64,000 bases of DNA from Microbotryomycetes sp. JL201 (GCA_033819885.1 JAQYUZ010000012.1:1-64000); one strand, 5' to 3'. Numbered from the stretch's first letter, positions 20,329-31,437 are shown. Notes: generated by a model not told the origin, from the sequence alone. Numbers and translations: made by a program.

Positions 20329-22450
20329 TCAACAAATCGTCTCGCCGTCTGGCCGCGTCAAACTCACTCGAATCTTTTCCAGCTTCTGCCTCAAAGACTT
20401 AATTTCGGCGTCGCGCTCCTGTAAATCGTGTTCCAATTGAGCCGTGCGTTGACGCGACTCTGCCAGACTCGACTCGAGCTTTGAAACTGCCTCATTGTCG
20501 CTGGCGGCACCGTTTGAAATGACGGCGGCTGCAGCAGCAGCATCAGGAACGGCAGGCTCTTGCGCTTTTGGCTCTTGCGCGGCTGCTGGCGGGGGCGTGG
20601 CAGCGGCAGACCTCGACACTGGCGTTGAAGCGACAGGCGTCGGTGCTGCAGGTTGCGCAGGGGTCGCGGCCCTGATCGGTGTCGCAGGCGTGTGCGTTTT
20701 CGGCGGCGCACCTTGTTGCTGCTCCAGGGTCTCCATATCGACCTTGTTGGGCTCTGCAGTCTTGCCGTCTAGCCACTCTTGCGCCGTCAGCGCCGGTTTG
20801 TCGGACGGGCAAGGCGGGAAAATGTCGTTCTGGAATGCCTCGGACTGCGAATAGCATGATCAGAGGTAAGGAAGGAGAATTGATCATGGCGAGGCTGACC
20901 TTGCGAGGTACATAAAAGCTAACGGGCTCGATCGTCGATCCGACAGCCTTGAAAGCCCGCGCAATCTCGTTCGTGTGCGCGCTCCTGGCACGGGGCGGCA
21001 GCAAGCACATGCCGCGCTGAGGCTGAGGGCTCGAGTACTCGTTGCTGAAGTGTCCAGAAGTCAGACGTCAAAGCTGCGTTCGTGCGCCGCAAAGACTCAC
21101 AGGTAGTGCAACTCTTCGCCTTGCCACTCGTAGTAGCGAATATTGCCATCGCTGCGCGCTTAGTGTCAGTACGAGGTTATCTTGACGAGCTCGCAACATA
21201 CCCTTTGCCTGCGAGGAACAAGACACTGGTAGCGCGAGTCAGCGTGCTGTCGTGAGCCGGGCGACAAAGACCCACTTGTTGCCATCGACCCAGAACGGCA
21301 TCAAAGTACCCGAGCTCTGATCGATCGTGATTGTCTTAAGCGGTCCGCTCTGGATGTTGGTCGAATCCCACACGTAGACCTGGCGCTCTGACGTGCGCGA
21401 GAAACCCGTCGTGACGATCCGGTCAAGCGAGCCCATCCACTGTACTCGCGAGCCTTTGACGCCGGCGTGAGAGTCTGCCACAGACACTGCGTCCACACCC
21501 GCGCGGGGATCTAACAGCCTCAGCTTCTTGTCTTTACACGTAGTCCTGGATATCGTTTGCGAGCAAGTCAGCGACGTTTGCGCCCTCGCGTTACGTCTAC
21601 GCACGCGATCGTTGTACCACAGTAATCCCATGACATGCTCTGTACCATGTCGCCGTGGGCTGCGCTCGTGTACACCGCCTTTTGCGCGGTGACGTCCCAG
21701 AGCTTGACATCGTTGGACGCGGACGTGAGCAAGCCGTCAGCGGTCGGATGCCACACGACGTGGCCGACTTTGCGGCCGTGGCCGCTGAGCGTGACCGTAG
21801 GCACCAAGTCGTGAACTTCCTTTGAATCGCCACTGAGGGCGTCGCGCAGGATGGCGTCGTCGATGCGAGTGATTGCCACTCGACTGTCTTCGCTGGCTGA
21901 GGCAATCAGCGAGTCGTCGAACGGACTCCACGCCGTATCGAGCACAGGGGCCGTGTGAGATCGGCACAGCGGGAAAACGTCGGGCAGCTGGCAGAGTCTT
22001 GTCAGTGACGTTCGTGATTTCGAGACCCTACGCGAGAGCACACCTTGCCCGTCACGTCGAGCGGCGTCACGAGGAATGCTCCACCGCCAGAGCTTTGATC
22101 TGACGGAGTGAATGATCAGACTCGTGTGCGCTGTGCATGGTCAGTACCAGCTTACAGTTGACGGCGAGGTACTTTGCGCTCGCCGACAGCAAGTTGGTGT
22201 CCCATGCCGAGGCTGCAGGGTGCGGGTGCGAGGTTAGCGTGCTTGGGCGAGCATGTGGTTGTGTGTGTGCGCACCCGAGATCTGTACGTATGTATTTGCA
22301 TCTGTCAGCAGTGAGCTTGACGCGTATGTGGGGGGGCTGAGCTGGGCCGTGTTCGAGGCGGCGCACCTTGATATTGTCATACATCTTTTCCTTCTTGACA
22401 GGCTGGCCGTACACATGACGGTAGCTGCTCGGTCGCACGAAGCGTGACAT
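20329..22450 (-). CDS. Coronin, actin-binding WD40 protein
   Basis: Bundles F-actin and links it to Arp2/3 at endocytic patches. The start MSRFVRPSSYRHVYGQP is the coronin signature. The WD40 propeller includes SHTAPVLDTAWSPFDDSLI, GHGRKVGHVVWHP, LTSASNDVKLWDV, CKDKKLRLLDPR, LMPFWVDGNNVLFLAGKGDG and IRYYEW. The unique region (LPPRARSAHTNEIARAFK, PVSFYVPRK, FQNDIFPPCPSDKPALTAQE) follows. A Pro/Ala-rich linker then leads to a C-terminal coiled coil (LEHDLQERDAEIKSLRQKLE). About nine introns. A 7-nt exon at 22275-22281 supplies the conserved Ile-Ser in YDNIKIS..AWDTNL; no other join keeps the frame. Confidence 0.93.
22275..22281 (-). other. 7-nt microexon of the coronin gene
   Basis: On the minus strand the bases ATCTCGG are flanked by a CAG acceptor (22282-22284) and a GTGCGC donor (22269-22274). 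Joining AAG / ATCTCGG / CCTCGGCATGGG gives Lys-Ile-Ser-Ala-Ser-Ala-Trp-Asp. This matches the invariant coronin motif between the YDNI block and the AWDTN block. Skipping it shifts the frame. Confidence 0.75.
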
Positions 22451-22811
22451 GGTGATGTGTTGCCCTGGCGAGAAGGCCGAGCAGCGCCGCCCGAGCGCTG
22501 CACCGGGTTGACCTCCTGCCATGACAAACCTTCGCGTGCGCATCGCAGGCGCGAGTGCGTGCGTGCCACTTTGAGACAGTCCAGCTGTCGCTTAGACTTA
22601 CGTGAGTACTGGTAGCACGCCAGGGGCGGCGAGCCAGCGCATGGGCCGCCGCAATGACGCCGCGCGTGTTTCGGACGTGGGAGGGACAGTGCATGCTCGG
22701 TCAAGCCGCCCCTGATTACTTCAGCTCCTTACACGCCTGTACTGAGCAGGGCTCACGCGGGATGCATGTACTTGGCGCAGTATCACCAGGGATTCGAGCT
22801 CGAGCTCACGC

Positions 22812-23982
22812 TCACCAGTCACACCTGTCTGCGATGGGACAGGGATCCATGTTGCAACGCTTCAGATCATACGGACCGAGATGACCACCGCCACAAGATG
22901 CGAGCTGGTCAGGATGATGCTTGGCACAGACTGCAAGTCGCTCGACAAGACGCCTCAGATTAAAGATGTGCGGTGAGAAGAGGATGAGAACGTTTCTGTT
23001 TCCGAACAAGCCCAGCACAAACACACTTTCTGGTGCGTGAGGAATGAAGCCCGAGACGTCGACGACGTTTGCGCGTAACCAGTCGAGTCGTTGCTGCTGA
23101 GTCGCCGGTACGTATACCCGTCCATCTTTGAACACTGGGTCGCCACTCTTGTGCCACGACCGAATTGCCTAAGGGCCGCCATTCGTTATACAGAAGTGGG
23201 TAGGCGCCAGGTGGTCGAGGATCTATCCGGCATTGGTAGCTAGCTGAATCCACCACACCGTTGCATTTAAGCACTTGAGCATGTCGAGCGTCAAGCGAAA
23301 CATAGAGGTGATGAAAAGGCGTCGAGACGAAAAGTGCCAGGGCGCCTTGAGAAAAGGTCGTGCACGATTGGATGTTCCGAATGACCTTGTTGGAGCTTTT
23401 GTGATGCTCGAATGCCAGCGTTCGTGAGACACTGTGGCAGGTCATCGCCGTTTCTGGACAAGTTGACCAGAGCTTGATGTTCGAGCCTTGAGTTGAACGC
23501 AGTGAATCTAAATCTTTGCAGACGCTCGAATTGGGGAGTTTGTCAATGAGACGAGATGGCGTGTGCCTGTTCGGCGAGCTAAAAATCAGACTAGGTCCAG
23601 CCGAGCAGATCTCCCAGCTGAAAGTTGGCAATGGACTTGTTTGGTTGATATTCTGCAGAAAAGACGTCCGTCTCGTTCGATGCAGTATTTTGGACGAGCT
23701 CGCATCTGCTCGCCTGTCGAAGTCTGCTCCAGCAAGTCAAGCCATTTGTACATTCAAATGCTTGTACAGTATCCGCTTCCATACATGCTGAATAGAGAGT
23801 AGCATTGAAACTTGATGATGAAATGAGCACCTGATACCGTCTCGTAACGTACCGTGCCCTCTATCGTCACCGACTCTAGTGTATAGATCTAGCAAAACGC
23901 ATTCCAAGGAATTTGTCGCAAATGACGACACGCAGTCTGATGCGTTCTCGTCCTTAGTCGAGCTGTCTATAGCCACTCGCAT
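22812..23982 (-). CDS. Possible uncharacterised gene
   Basis: Two long open stretches on the minus strand look protein-like. One (about 23137-23631 and upstream) contains PFHHLYVSLDARHAQVLKCN and AYPLLYNEWRPLG. The second (22812-23160) contains HKSGDPVFKDGRVYVPATQQ, DWLRANVVDVSGFIPHAPE and SVFVLGLFGNRNVLILFSPH. They are in different frames, so at least one intron near 23170-23230 would be needed, and I could not find a clean donor for it. No known domain is recognised; an F-box-type or other fast-evolving fungal protein would be possible. The 5' end is uncertain. Confidence 0.3.
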
Positions 23983-24212
23983 GCGGCGCCCATCTCGCGT
24001 AGGGAAACAGCTTGAGTGATGGTAGAGAGGCTCCGGAGTTGTGAGAGCACCCTCCAGCCCGTAGCTTTCGCAGCCACCCTGGCATGCATGCAGTGCGCAA
24101 GCGCTGCCAAGTTATGCACCAAACCTGAGTTACGACAAAAAAAAAAGATGCACATCCGAAGTGGACAGCCTATTGTCGGGACCTAAAGCCGACCAGAGAA
24201 TGATCCGCGACC

Positions 24213-24218
24213 AAAAAA
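24213..24218 (-). terminator. RNA polymerase III T-run terminator for tRNA-Thr
   Basis: Six consecutive T on the minus strand, 11 nt past the discriminator base of the tRNA, is a normal Pol III stop signal. Confidence 0.75.
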
Positions 24219-24228
24219 GAACAATGGA

Positions 24229-24314
24229 TGCCCCCGGGGTGAATCGAACACCCGATCTTGTCATGGCGTATCTTGCAATACGAGTGACACGCTGTACCAC
24301 TAAGCCACGGGGGC
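24229..24314 (-). tRNA. tRNA-Thr(CGU) with a 14-nt intron
   Basis: The strand folds into a complete cloverleaf. The acceptor stem is GCCCCCG/CGGGGGC with discriminator A. The D arm is GCTTAGTGGTACAGC, the anticodon stem TGTCA/TGACA, and the T arm GGGTG-TTCGATT-CACCC. The anticodon loop is split: C-U-CGU-A, then 14 nt (TTGCAAGATACGCC), then the last loop base. The intron sits one base 3' of the anticodon, the canonical site, and its ATACG can pair with the anticodon CGUAU, the usual anticodon-intron helix. It decodes ACG. Confidence 0.93.
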
Positions 24315-24560
24315 GTCGAAGCACAAGGGTACTTGGACCAATATGTACTACAATTTGCGGGAAAACGGCGGATTTCCGCTCGAATTGAATCCGCGATCCG
24401 AACCAATCTCGGACGATTCTCTATTACGCCTGGCTCGATCAATAGCGAGATACAATATCAGCGGTATCACCACTTACCCCGTTCCGCCAGGTCTCGCGCC
24501 GCCGTCTGCTACACGCCGCTCCAGCCGGCACTCCGTTGCCCCGGCGCGCTGCCGCTTACT

Positions 24561-24598
24561 ACACAAGCATGCGCCGCAGTCCACACAAGCATGCGCCG
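24561..24598. repeat. Short direct repeat, 22-bp period
   Basis: The 16-mer acacaagcatgcgccg occurs at 24561-24576 and again at 24583-24598, with a 22-bp period. It lies in a GC-rich stretch without a gene, between the tRNA and the small gene at 24672. No function is evident. Confidence 0.7.
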
Positions 24599-24671
24599 AG
24601 CCTCACACAAAGTTCGCCCTCGGGAGAGTGCGTACGCCCCTCCTCACGGAAAGACTAATAATACAAGGGCA

Positions 24672-25028
24672 ATGAGAAGGTTCTCGCCTGACCTCACCGT
24701 GCTCCGTCGTTTCGAAGGACGGCCTGTTCATGACATCGAACCATTCAAGCTGATGACTCAGGTGTTATGCGAACACACACACAAAACGTGATGACTCCAA
24801 AGTGGCGAAGGGATCTTGAAGTTGGAGACGACGAGGACCTGTGGCTACAGTGGTATGCGACCCTCAAACGCTTTCGCAGACGCATTCCCGATGCGGTCGA
24901 CACGGCACACTGGCTGGCCACGCACACTCTCCGAGGTGGTAAGCACATTGGTGGACGTCAGTAGGCGACCAATGCGCCTAACAACGCAAGTATTTATTTG
25001 GAAAGCTGTGCCTCGTTCCATCCTGTAG
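24672..25028 (+). CDS. Small gene, unrecognised, two or three exons
   Basis: Exon 1 (24672-24761) codes MRRFSPDLTVLRRFEGRP and VHDIEPFKLMTQ. A 41-nt GT-AG intron with a gatgact branch leads to exon 2, coding WRRDLEVGDDEDLWLQWYAT then LKRFRRRIPDAVDTAHWLA. Exon 2 either stops at 24964 or splices at GTAAGC (52-nt intron, cctaac branch) into a last exon coding VFIWKAVPRSIL with a stop at 25028. The product would be about 85 residues, basic and probably helical. I do not recognise the family. The clean splice signals and amino-acid pattern favour a real gene. Confidence 0.42.
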
Positions 25029-25818
25029 ATGACCAAATGATCAATTGCAATGCAGAATTTGTTTAGAAAAAAAGTCGATCGAGCTGGCAATATGATTGCT
25101 ACCGTGCGAATAGCAACCCTTTCCCTTTCCTGGATGCCTCTGCCTCGGTATCGATCTCACTGAAGACCAAACCTGGCGACTCGGGCGCGGAGCTCGTGAT
25201 GCATTCTGCAGGGTTCGCTCCGCTGTTCGTCTTTTTGGTCGCGCTCAGCGAGCGCTACCGGCGTGAGCGATTCTTGGGCTCTCTGGATGGGACCGTAGGG
25301 CTTCGGCGCGCACTTTGAAGAGATTCTGAATTTTTGTGTATCAGAGGCGGCAGAATCAGCATATCAGCGCAAGGCGTTTTGTCAGCTGCAGTGCCAATCC
25401 GCCATGTGCTCGCAGCCTGGGGTGATTCTTGCCGGGGTACTTCCAATTTTTCGGTTTGCGGTTGACGTTCTCCGCGTATCTCTGCACGCACGAAACTGGG
25501 TCGCACATCAGCTGTATTGACCAGGAATGGAGCAGAAGTAATTCCCGTCCGAGTTTTGCGAGGCAAGCAGTATGCGCGGTTTGATACACAAGAACTGCTA
25601 CTGCTTGTCAGTGCTGATCACTGTATGTAGCTCCATTGAAAAACCTCACGTGACCTAATTTTCCGCCTCTTGGCTGCGCATGCTTGTCTCCCGAACGCGT
25701 TCTCCCCAACTATTTTGAGCCATGTCACTGTACCCAGCCATCAAGGCAAGCTCGAGCCAGTACACAGGCTGTCTGTAGCTGACCGCTGCTTGCGCGGACG
25801 CAGCCGTTCAAGACAGAG
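25029..25818. other. Intergenic stretch, no firm gene
   Basis: Only weak ORFs. The longest, on the minus strand (about 25255-25566), begins at TTG rather than ATG and has no domain or clear splice partner. The right end is the promoter of the iminopeptidase gene. Confidence 0.45.
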
Positions 25819-26965
25819 ATGCTGCCCGTCTCTGACGTGCACACCATCTCGGTTAAGCAGTACGGCAGGCAACAGGGCTCTGGACCGAGTGTCGTCTTCG
25901 TGCACGGTGGACCGGTGCGTACGCATCAAGGTCATGCGTGGCGCGCCACACCACTGACCACGCGGTCCGACGGACAGGGCGGAGGATGCGACGACAAGGA
26001 TGCGCAACGATTCAATCCGGACGTGTATCGCATCGTACTGATTGACCAGCGCGGCTCGGGAGACTCGACGCCTGCAAGCTGTCTCGAGGACAACACGACG
26101 CAGCACTTGATCTCGGACATGGAGAAAGTCCGCAGCCACCTCGGCATCGACAAGTGGCACGTGTTTGGCGGCAGCTGGGGCGAGCACACGCGCTACGCTA
26201 CGCAATGCATCAGTATCGCTAACGCGGCTTTGCAGGGTCAACTTTGTCGCTCGCCTACGCCCAAGCGCATCCGGAGCCGGTCATTAGCTTGACACTGCGT
26301 GGCATTTTCACGCTGAGGAGAGAAGAGCTCGAATTTTTTTATCAGGGTCCAGGCACAAATTTTCTGTTCCCGGACTGCAAGTTCACGACGACGTCTGGCG
26401 ATACGGACGCTTACTGACGCCACTTTGCAGACTGGGAGGATTACCTCGCACCCATTCCCGAAGCAGAGCGGAGCGACATGATCTCGGCATACTATAAACG
26501 CTTGACAGGCAGTGACGAGAAAGCTCGTGCCGAAGCTGGTCGCGCTTGGTCCATGTGGGAGATGGCCACATCACGCCTGCACGTTGACCCGGCCTACATC
26601 AAGAAAGCAGACGCCCCTGGTTTTGCAGATGCTTTCGCACGCATCGAGAGTCACTACTTTGTCAATGCCGGTTTTATGCCCGAGGGCGAGCTGCTCAGAA
26701 AGGAAAACATCGACAAGATCAGACACGTGAGCCTTCACTCGTGCGATAGTAAAGCTTGGCTTGACGAGTGCTGGCTTTCCAGATCCCCACGACTATAGTC
26801 CAAGGCCGATACGATGTCGTGTGCCCATTCAAGACGGCCTGGGACCTGCACAAGGCGTTCCCAGAAGCAGACTTTGTCGTGGTGCCCGACGCAGGCCACT
26901 CTGCGATAGAGGCAGGCACCGAAAAGGCCCTTGTGCAGGCAACGGACAAGTACGCCAAGCTGTAA
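25819..26965 (+). CDS. Prolyl iminopeptidase (alpha/beta hydrolase, S33)
   Basis: Removes N-terminal proline from peptides in the cytosol. Family blocks: VVFVHGGP then GGGCDDKD (oxyanion region), FNPDVYRIVLIDQRGSGDST, the nucleophile elbow GGSWGSTLSLAYAQAHPE, LRGIFTLRREELEFFYQGPG, WEDYLAPIPEAERSDMISAY, the acid loop IVQGRYDVVCPFKTAW and the histidine in PDAGHSAIEAGT. Four introns. Two have GC donors and are demanded by the protein. Intron 26180-26235 interrupts GGSWG/ST exactly at the catalytic serine motif, and intron 26377-26430 restores FPDYWEDY. The fourth joins IRH to IPTTIVQG. Confidence 0.9.
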
Positions 26966-27092
26966 CCGCACTAGCCCACTCGGGCTGGTGGATTACCGCA
27001 AACGGATACACCAATTTGTTGTCGCTTCTGATATTGCAAAGAAGACAATCTTTTCTATTGGATATTTGCCACAAATGCCTGTTAGAGCCGCG

Positions 27093-27830
27093 TCAGAAAT
27101 TGGCGTAAACGAGTTGGAAGAGCGCTCGACTGACCCTTTCAACGCCAGCGACAGCCTCTTTAAACTTTTGAACCTGAGCCTGGCAGTCGAGCGGCGATTG
27201 CTTATTATTTCTGCAAAGAAAAATGTTTCTCAGATGGCGTCCAACGGCTTGTAAGCAAACGCGCTAAACGAACCTGAGGCACTCGACGAGCGTTTGCCTG
27301 CCGCTGTCGACGGCCTTCCACGGCTCGCTCTCGAGCTGCTTTGAGCTTTCTTGCCTCAGTTTGACCGTTCTCGCCTCGAGCTCTTCCAAGTCCTTTAGCA
27401 GGCTCGCCGAGTGACTGAGCCCGGCGACATCACCAGCCTTGCCCTTTTCGCGGTCGAGGTTCTCCTTCTCGAGCGCGCGCTCGATTTCCTGCCTTACTTG
27501 CGCCTCTTGCTCCCTCAATCGCTTGAGCTCGCTCTGGATGCGCGACTGGATGTGCTGGTCGAGCGTCTGCTGGCGCGATGACGGCACCGATCCGTCAGGC
27601 GTGGGCCCGCTCGCCGTTTGCAAGTGGTTGATCAGAGTGTCAGAGAACTATCAGAGGGCATTTGAGGTGTCAGCGAGACAGAGTAATGTCGTTCGTCTGC
27701 AGTGCGGCGCTGCTCGCTCGCTCGCACCCTGCAACAGGCAACTGACCTGCACCGGACTGCTCTTCTGAGCAAAGAATGTCGTCTCGTCGCCAGACTGCTC
27801 GACGTCTGCCTTTGAGCCTGACGCGCCCAT
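27093..27830 (-). CDS. MICOS subunit Mic19 (CHCHD3-like)
   Basis: A mitochondrial inner-membrane organising complex subunit that maintains cristae junctions. The N-terminus MGASGSK is a myristoylation consensus. Then come SSPVQFSDTLINHLQ, a long charged coiled coil (QSRIQSELKRLREQEAQVRQ and onward), and the end CLRNNKQSPLDCQAQVQKF. The last block has the paired cysteines of the short fungal CHCH-like tail and its position matches yeast Mic19. Two GT-AG introns; the last exon was extended to the TGA at 27093 because it recovers the PLDC block. The gene is divergent from uL15m over 80 bp. Confidence 0.85.
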
Positions 27831-27910
27831 CGTCGCTGCGTGTGAGCCGAGCGAAACGCTCACGCGCGGAGCGAGTGGCTTTCGTTTGTTCACTCTCAGG
27901 CCCCGCTACA
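27831..27910. promoter_or_regulatory. 80-bp divergent promoter between MIC19 and uL15m
   Basis: Only 80 bp separates the two start codons, so both 5' UTRs and both promoters must fit here or overlap the coding regions. It contains the perfect inverted repeat GAGCG-AAA-CGCTC at 27849-27861, inside a longer GTGAGC...GCTCAC palindrome. A shared regulator binding site is a reasonable guess, since both products go to mitochondria. Confidence 0.5.
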
Positions 27911-29095
27911 ATGAACTCGCTCACGCGGCAACTTTCACGCGTCGCAATCAGAGCCAGGCCCTCGACTGCGACTCTAAACCCGTGCTCGTCTACGCTTGCC
28001 GGCCCGTCGACGACAAAGTCGCGGCCTCGCGTTCCCGCTGCTGCGCCCTGCACTGCAGCCACATGCAGTCGCACATACGCCACAGAATCCTCTCACTTGG
28101 GCAACCTGTCACCAGCGCCCGGGTCGACTCACAAGGTCAGTTGCGGCGCTGTTACCGGGCTTTTTCATTTCGGCTCTGCAGGTCGCAGCAGCGCCAGAAG
28201 CAATAACAGAATCACGCCTGACATGCCCAATATTCACAAACACAGCGCAAACGTATCGGCCGAGGTATCGGCTCAGGGCGTGGCGGCACGTCCGGCCGGG
28301 GACACAAAGGATCGGGTGCGCGCTCAGGCAATGGCAAACCAAAGCTGCACTTTGCAGGCGGGCAGACGCCTTTAACGCGAGCGTTTCCGAAACGAGGCTT
28401 CAACAACCCGTGAGCCCGGAGCCTGTGCGAGTGACTGGGGGCAGCGGCTCTGACATTGTGGTGGCGTGCTTGCAGTCTCGGCGATCGCATGACGCCGCTC
28501 AATCTGGACAAACTGCAGCATTGGATCGATCAAGGGTTGATTGATCCCACAGAACCCATCACGATGCGAGAGTTGTACCAAACTCGATGCGTTCATGGCA
28601 TCAAAGATGGCGTCAAGCTGCTCGGCGACGTGAGTTCATCATCGCCGTTATAGCGTTTGCGGGCACTGATTCGTCGACAGGGCGCCGAGCACTGGAGGAC
28701 ACCCAATGTCCATATCACGGTCTCGCGCGCGTCTCAATCCGCCATTCGAGCTATCGAAGCGCTCAACGGTACACTCGTAGCCAGGTACGAGAACAGATTG
28801 ACTTTAGTGAGTCGCTCTGCCCTTTTGATTAGCCCGAGAACAAGTCCACTGATGCGAGTCGGCCAACCAGCGAGCATTGACGCGACCAGAGTCGATCTGG
28901 CGAAAGGGTTTGCCGCTGCCCAATAAGGCTGACCCTGTCTCGAGACGAGATTTGCTGTTTTACTCAAACGCTCAACGCAATCGCGGGTACCTCGGATTGC
29001 AAAAATTGGCAGAGACGGACGCAGAAGTGCAGCGAGCCGCTACCGAGGCTCTAGCGGCGGAATCGGCAGAGCAGGCGAACGAGCCGCAGGTGTAG
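27911..29095 (+). CDS. Mitochondrial large-subunit ribosomal protein uL15m
   Basis: Part of the mitochondrial ribosome. The N-terminus ([20 protein letters not shown]) is a typical Ser/Arg-rich presequence. Then [13 protein letters not shown] and, after an intron of about 115 nt, [19 protein letters not shown] with [20 protein letters not shown], the diagnostic uL15 loop. [14 protein letters not shown] follows, then the globular part ([37 protein letters not shown]) and a fungal C-terminal extension with [18 protein letters not shown]. Four introns, all GT-AG as far as I can see. Confidence 0.9.
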
Positions 29096-29163
29096 ACACA
29101 CATACTGCTTGCATTACGAGTTCGTCACGTACAAGTCGGATTCCACTGAAGGGCAGGAGAGTG

Positions 29164-31437
29164 TCACTTGGCGGCGAGCTCTCGTGCCTTTTGTGCCATG
29201 TGCTTAGACTCACACGTAAGAAAGAACGCGGCCAAGCTCTCCGAAGTGCTCTTGCCGATTGCGCGGTTTGCCAATGTCCCGTCGACTCTGTGCATCTTCT
29301 GCAGGTCATACTTGTATCAGTCTCCTGCTAATTGACAACGCGTGCGACTCACGGCTATCCCGACGAGCATCTCACGCCGTTCCTGATCCGTAGCGCACGC
29401 TTCCCACGATTCCCACAAGAGCCTGAAGGTCTTATACTCCCGTACAACACCCTTTGCCAACGATTCCGTCATGCCCTTGATCGACGCCACCATCTTGATC
29501 ATGTGGTCCTGGCCGTCTTTGCCAGATGGTCCGTCCTGAAACGAACCGAGCTTGCTCAGGTGTTTCATCTTGAGCCGTCTGACGAAAGTCTGGTCAGCAA
29601 TGCGAAGCAAGGCATCTGCCATGGCGACTGACTGATATGGCTTTTGGCTGACATTTTTGGTCAAATGCTCGAGCCAGTCGACGGCTTGCGCGACGTCGTC
29701 GACGGCTTTGATACGGTATCTAAACAGCACCTCGGCTCTGCAGACGCGCTATCAGCACCGAAGCGTGACATCAATGAGAGCTACTCACTCCTCGAGTGCA
29801 AATTGAATGTCTTCACTTGCAGGTTGACGACTGCCAATACCCACGGCTCGCCCTCCCGTAGCCCGTCCGTCACTACCTTGTTGACCGCTAACCTGCTGGC
29901 GATACGCCGCTTGGTCGGCGTTGTCAATCTGGCGACACAGAGCTTGCAATCCAAAATGTATCAGAAAGACGTGACAGTCGACTGGGATTGCCTGGCGGAT
30001 CGCCTTCAAGCGTTTCTTCCATAAATTTGTCGCCACGAGCAGGGATATCTCAAGCGCGGTCCTGAAATGAGAACGTCAGCTCTATCTAATCACAGGATGT
30101 AGCCACGCCTCACATAAAGATCACGCGCGTGTCTTCTTGAACAACTATTTCCTTGTCAGGCCCGAGTGGCAGAAACTGCGAGCTTGCGTCGTCCCATTTG
30201 CGGTCACATTTGCGCGTCCATAGAAGCGCGCCTTCGCAGCCAAGATCCTGGCGTTCTTCCGTCGGGACGTGCACCAGACATCCTAGTGGACCTAGTCGCT
30301 GCTCCAAAAGCTTGCCGATCTCGACCCACGTAAGCGCAGCTTTGCGCTTGGCCTTGAGAATGCGAACCCTTGCCGAAGCCGAATCAAAAAGGTCGTCGTC
30401 ATCGTCCCACTCGTCTTCACTATCCTTTGGGCCACGGAAAGCGAGTCCCGACAAATGGACAACGAGTTCGCCCGTCGTCGCATCGTTGTCGCCAACTCGC
30501 AACTTGTTGGCTTCGAGCATTACCCGCTTGTCAACGCGCTCTTGTATCTTGGCAGCTTCCTTGACAGTCTTTTCTTCTTCTTTCTTGCGTTTGCGCTCTT
30601 CTTTTTCGGCTTCTGTCAGGCGTTGCCCCTGGGATCGCAAATCAGCACCACGTTCTTGAACCCGAAACTGACTGCCTGCCTCACTCGTTTCTTGAGAGGT
30701 GGTGATTCAGTTGTCATGGCGCTCTTTCGCTTGCCCGTCTTTGTCGCCTCACACCGCTGCAGCTCGTCACACTCGCTGTCTTCGAGGTCGATCGTCGCGT
30801 CTGACGGCGGCTCCGTCGCCTTTTGCTTGCCTTTGTCTAGGACAGGTGCAAGAAAACCATTGACGAGGGCTGACGATGTAAGCGCATTGCGGGCACCTTC
30901 AACGTTCAAAGATTGTGTGCGGCGAGTCGAGCCAAGTCCGCGAGGAGCTCTAGCCTTTCGACGACGGATGCGAAGTCAGATGTTTGCGAGCAAGATGCGG
31001 AGCCCAATGTGCGTGTAACGCACCTGTAGCATCGGCAAGCTCGTCGTCCGCTGTGGCCACGAAATGCCTGGCGCGAAGGCGGGTGGCAACTCGTCGTCTG
31101 ATCCTGTTCCGGCACCTTTGTCGGAACTGTAGGGACAAAAAGCGGGTCGATAAGTAATGCTCTCGGGACACGGTCGACGAAGCTCACCTCTTTGAACAGC
31201 AAGTAGCTGGTACGTCGTCGTCGCCGTCGCTCAACAGGAGCACGCTTGGGGCAGGAACGCGCGATGAAGACGCAATTGGGGCCTGCACAGGCTCGTGAAG
31301 CATCAGCAGTAGCTTCACCTGCCTTTTCGCGGTGCGCGTGCAGAGGCAGGCCGCCCGAGCGTTGCAAGGTCAATCAACTTCCAACTCACATGGCGTGCAG
31401 ATTGCACCTCGACGATCTCGATATCTGACGAAATCAT
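29164..31437 (-). CDS. EME1/Mms4, regulatory subunit of the Mus81 crossover-junction endonuclease
   Basis: Partner of Mus81 in cutting branched DNA at stalled forks and recombination intermediates. An acidic Ser-rich N-terminus (SSDIEIVEVQS, IDLEDSECDELQ, both resembling SUMO-interaction motifs) precedes a basic coiled coil (RLTEAEKEERKRKKEEEK). The degenerate ERCC4 nuclease domain follows (GALLWTRKCDRKWDDASSQF, EDTRVIFM, ISLLVATNLWKKRLKAIR). Then comes a helical C-terminal region (FRYRIKAVDDVAQAVDWLEH, NVSQKPYQ, SLAKGVVREYKTFRLLWESW) and the end KHMAQKARELAAK. As in other Eme1 proteins, the catalytic ERKXXXD motif is not seen. About seven introns. The ATG at 31437 gives the best N-terminus. 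Confidence 0.85.

Noticed and set aside
25255-25566. Minus-strand ORF of 103 residues
   Set aside because: It begins with TTG, has no domain, no clear splice partner and no supporting context.
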